From assembly GCA_965651535.1 (NCBI GenBank), contig CBFGSX010000084.1, positions 1 through 6,270 of the forward strand: a stretch of DNA of 6,270 nucleotides, in the 5' to 3' direction. The position numbers and the translations under genes are program-made. How positions within the stretch are numbered: the first letter of the stretch is position 1; every line of letters starts with the position of its first letter. The stretch is from JAQGJA01 sp965651535 (lineage in GTDB: Bacteria; Pseudomonadota; Alphaproteobacteria; Micavibrionales; SZUA-601). Under the pieces are notes generated by a model. The model did not search any database. It was not told the origin of the DNA and saw only the letters and a program-made list of their open reading frames with translations. Positions 6,231-6,270 of the stretch are shown here, in pieces.

Positions 6231-6270
6231 ATGACCCTATCGACCCTGAAAAAGCTATTCATCGGTTCCG
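6231..6270 (+). CDS. Probable start of an unidentified gene, cut by the window end
   Basis: ATG at 6231 opens a frame to the window end and gives MTLSTLKKLFIGS, a lysine pair followed by hydrophobic residues, like the beginning of a membrane or exported protein. A weak AAGAG lies 8 bases upstream. It is divergent from lapG. A LapD-like c-di-GMP receptor would fit the context, but 13 residues cannot show this. A competing frame from ATG 6161 is also open to the end, but its product looks less like a real N-terminus. Confidence 0.4.
   Translation, partial: MTLSTLKKLFIGS

Noticed and set aside
6161..6270. Alternative open frame from ATG 6161 to the window end
   Set aside because: No ribosome binding site and an atypical, proline/arginine-rich N-terminus. 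The ATG at 6231 gives a more plausible start, though neither is certain.

Overview
The window reads as a chromosomal stretch of a Gram-negative bacterium, most likely an alphaproteobacterium. The signs are GC-rich genes, a TolC-family porin with a signal peptide, a periplasmic LapG-type protease and strong hairpin-plus-T terminators. The species cannot be named from sequence alone.

Layout, left to right. (1) Bases 1-1218, plus strand: the C-terminal 405 residues of a type I-secreted, Ca2+-binding RTX adhesin whose N-terminus lies outside the window (DUF4114 motif, cadherin/VCBS-like domain, about five RTX nonapeptides, type I secretion C-terminal domain). A clean terminator follows. (2) Bases 1382-2737, plus: a complete TolC-family outer-membrane channel with a signal peptide. 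A second terminator follows. (3) Bases 2831-5248, plus: an 805-residue single-chain restriction-modification protein of type IIG architecture (N-terminal PD-(D/E)xK-like motif, N6-adenine methyltransferase motifs X, I and IV, then a target-recognition region). It is visibly poorer in GC than its neighbours. (4) Bases 5296-6009, minus: a complete LapG-like periplasmic cysteine protease, convergent with (3) across a bidirectional terminator. (5) Bases 6231-6270, plus: the probable first 13 codons of another gene, divergent from lapG.

The adhesin, TolC-like channel and LapG-like protease fit together as a Lap-type surface-adhesion module: a giant adhesin is exported through the channel and released by LapG, which in known systems is held in check by the c-di-GMP receptor LapD. 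The inner-membrane ABC and membrane-fusion components and LapD are not visible here.

The unusual element is the type IIG gene inside this module. It is bracketed by two 35-bp terminator copies that are 34/35 identical and exactly 2490 bp apart, as if it arrived by insertion or recombination at an ancestral tolC-terminator-lapG junction. Its codons 2-5 contain a run of nine C, a possible phase-variation switch. Its presumed target-recognition segment is the most AT-rich part of the gene. The lapG upstream region has a perfect TATAAT box abutting a perfect 6-bp dyad that looks like an operator.
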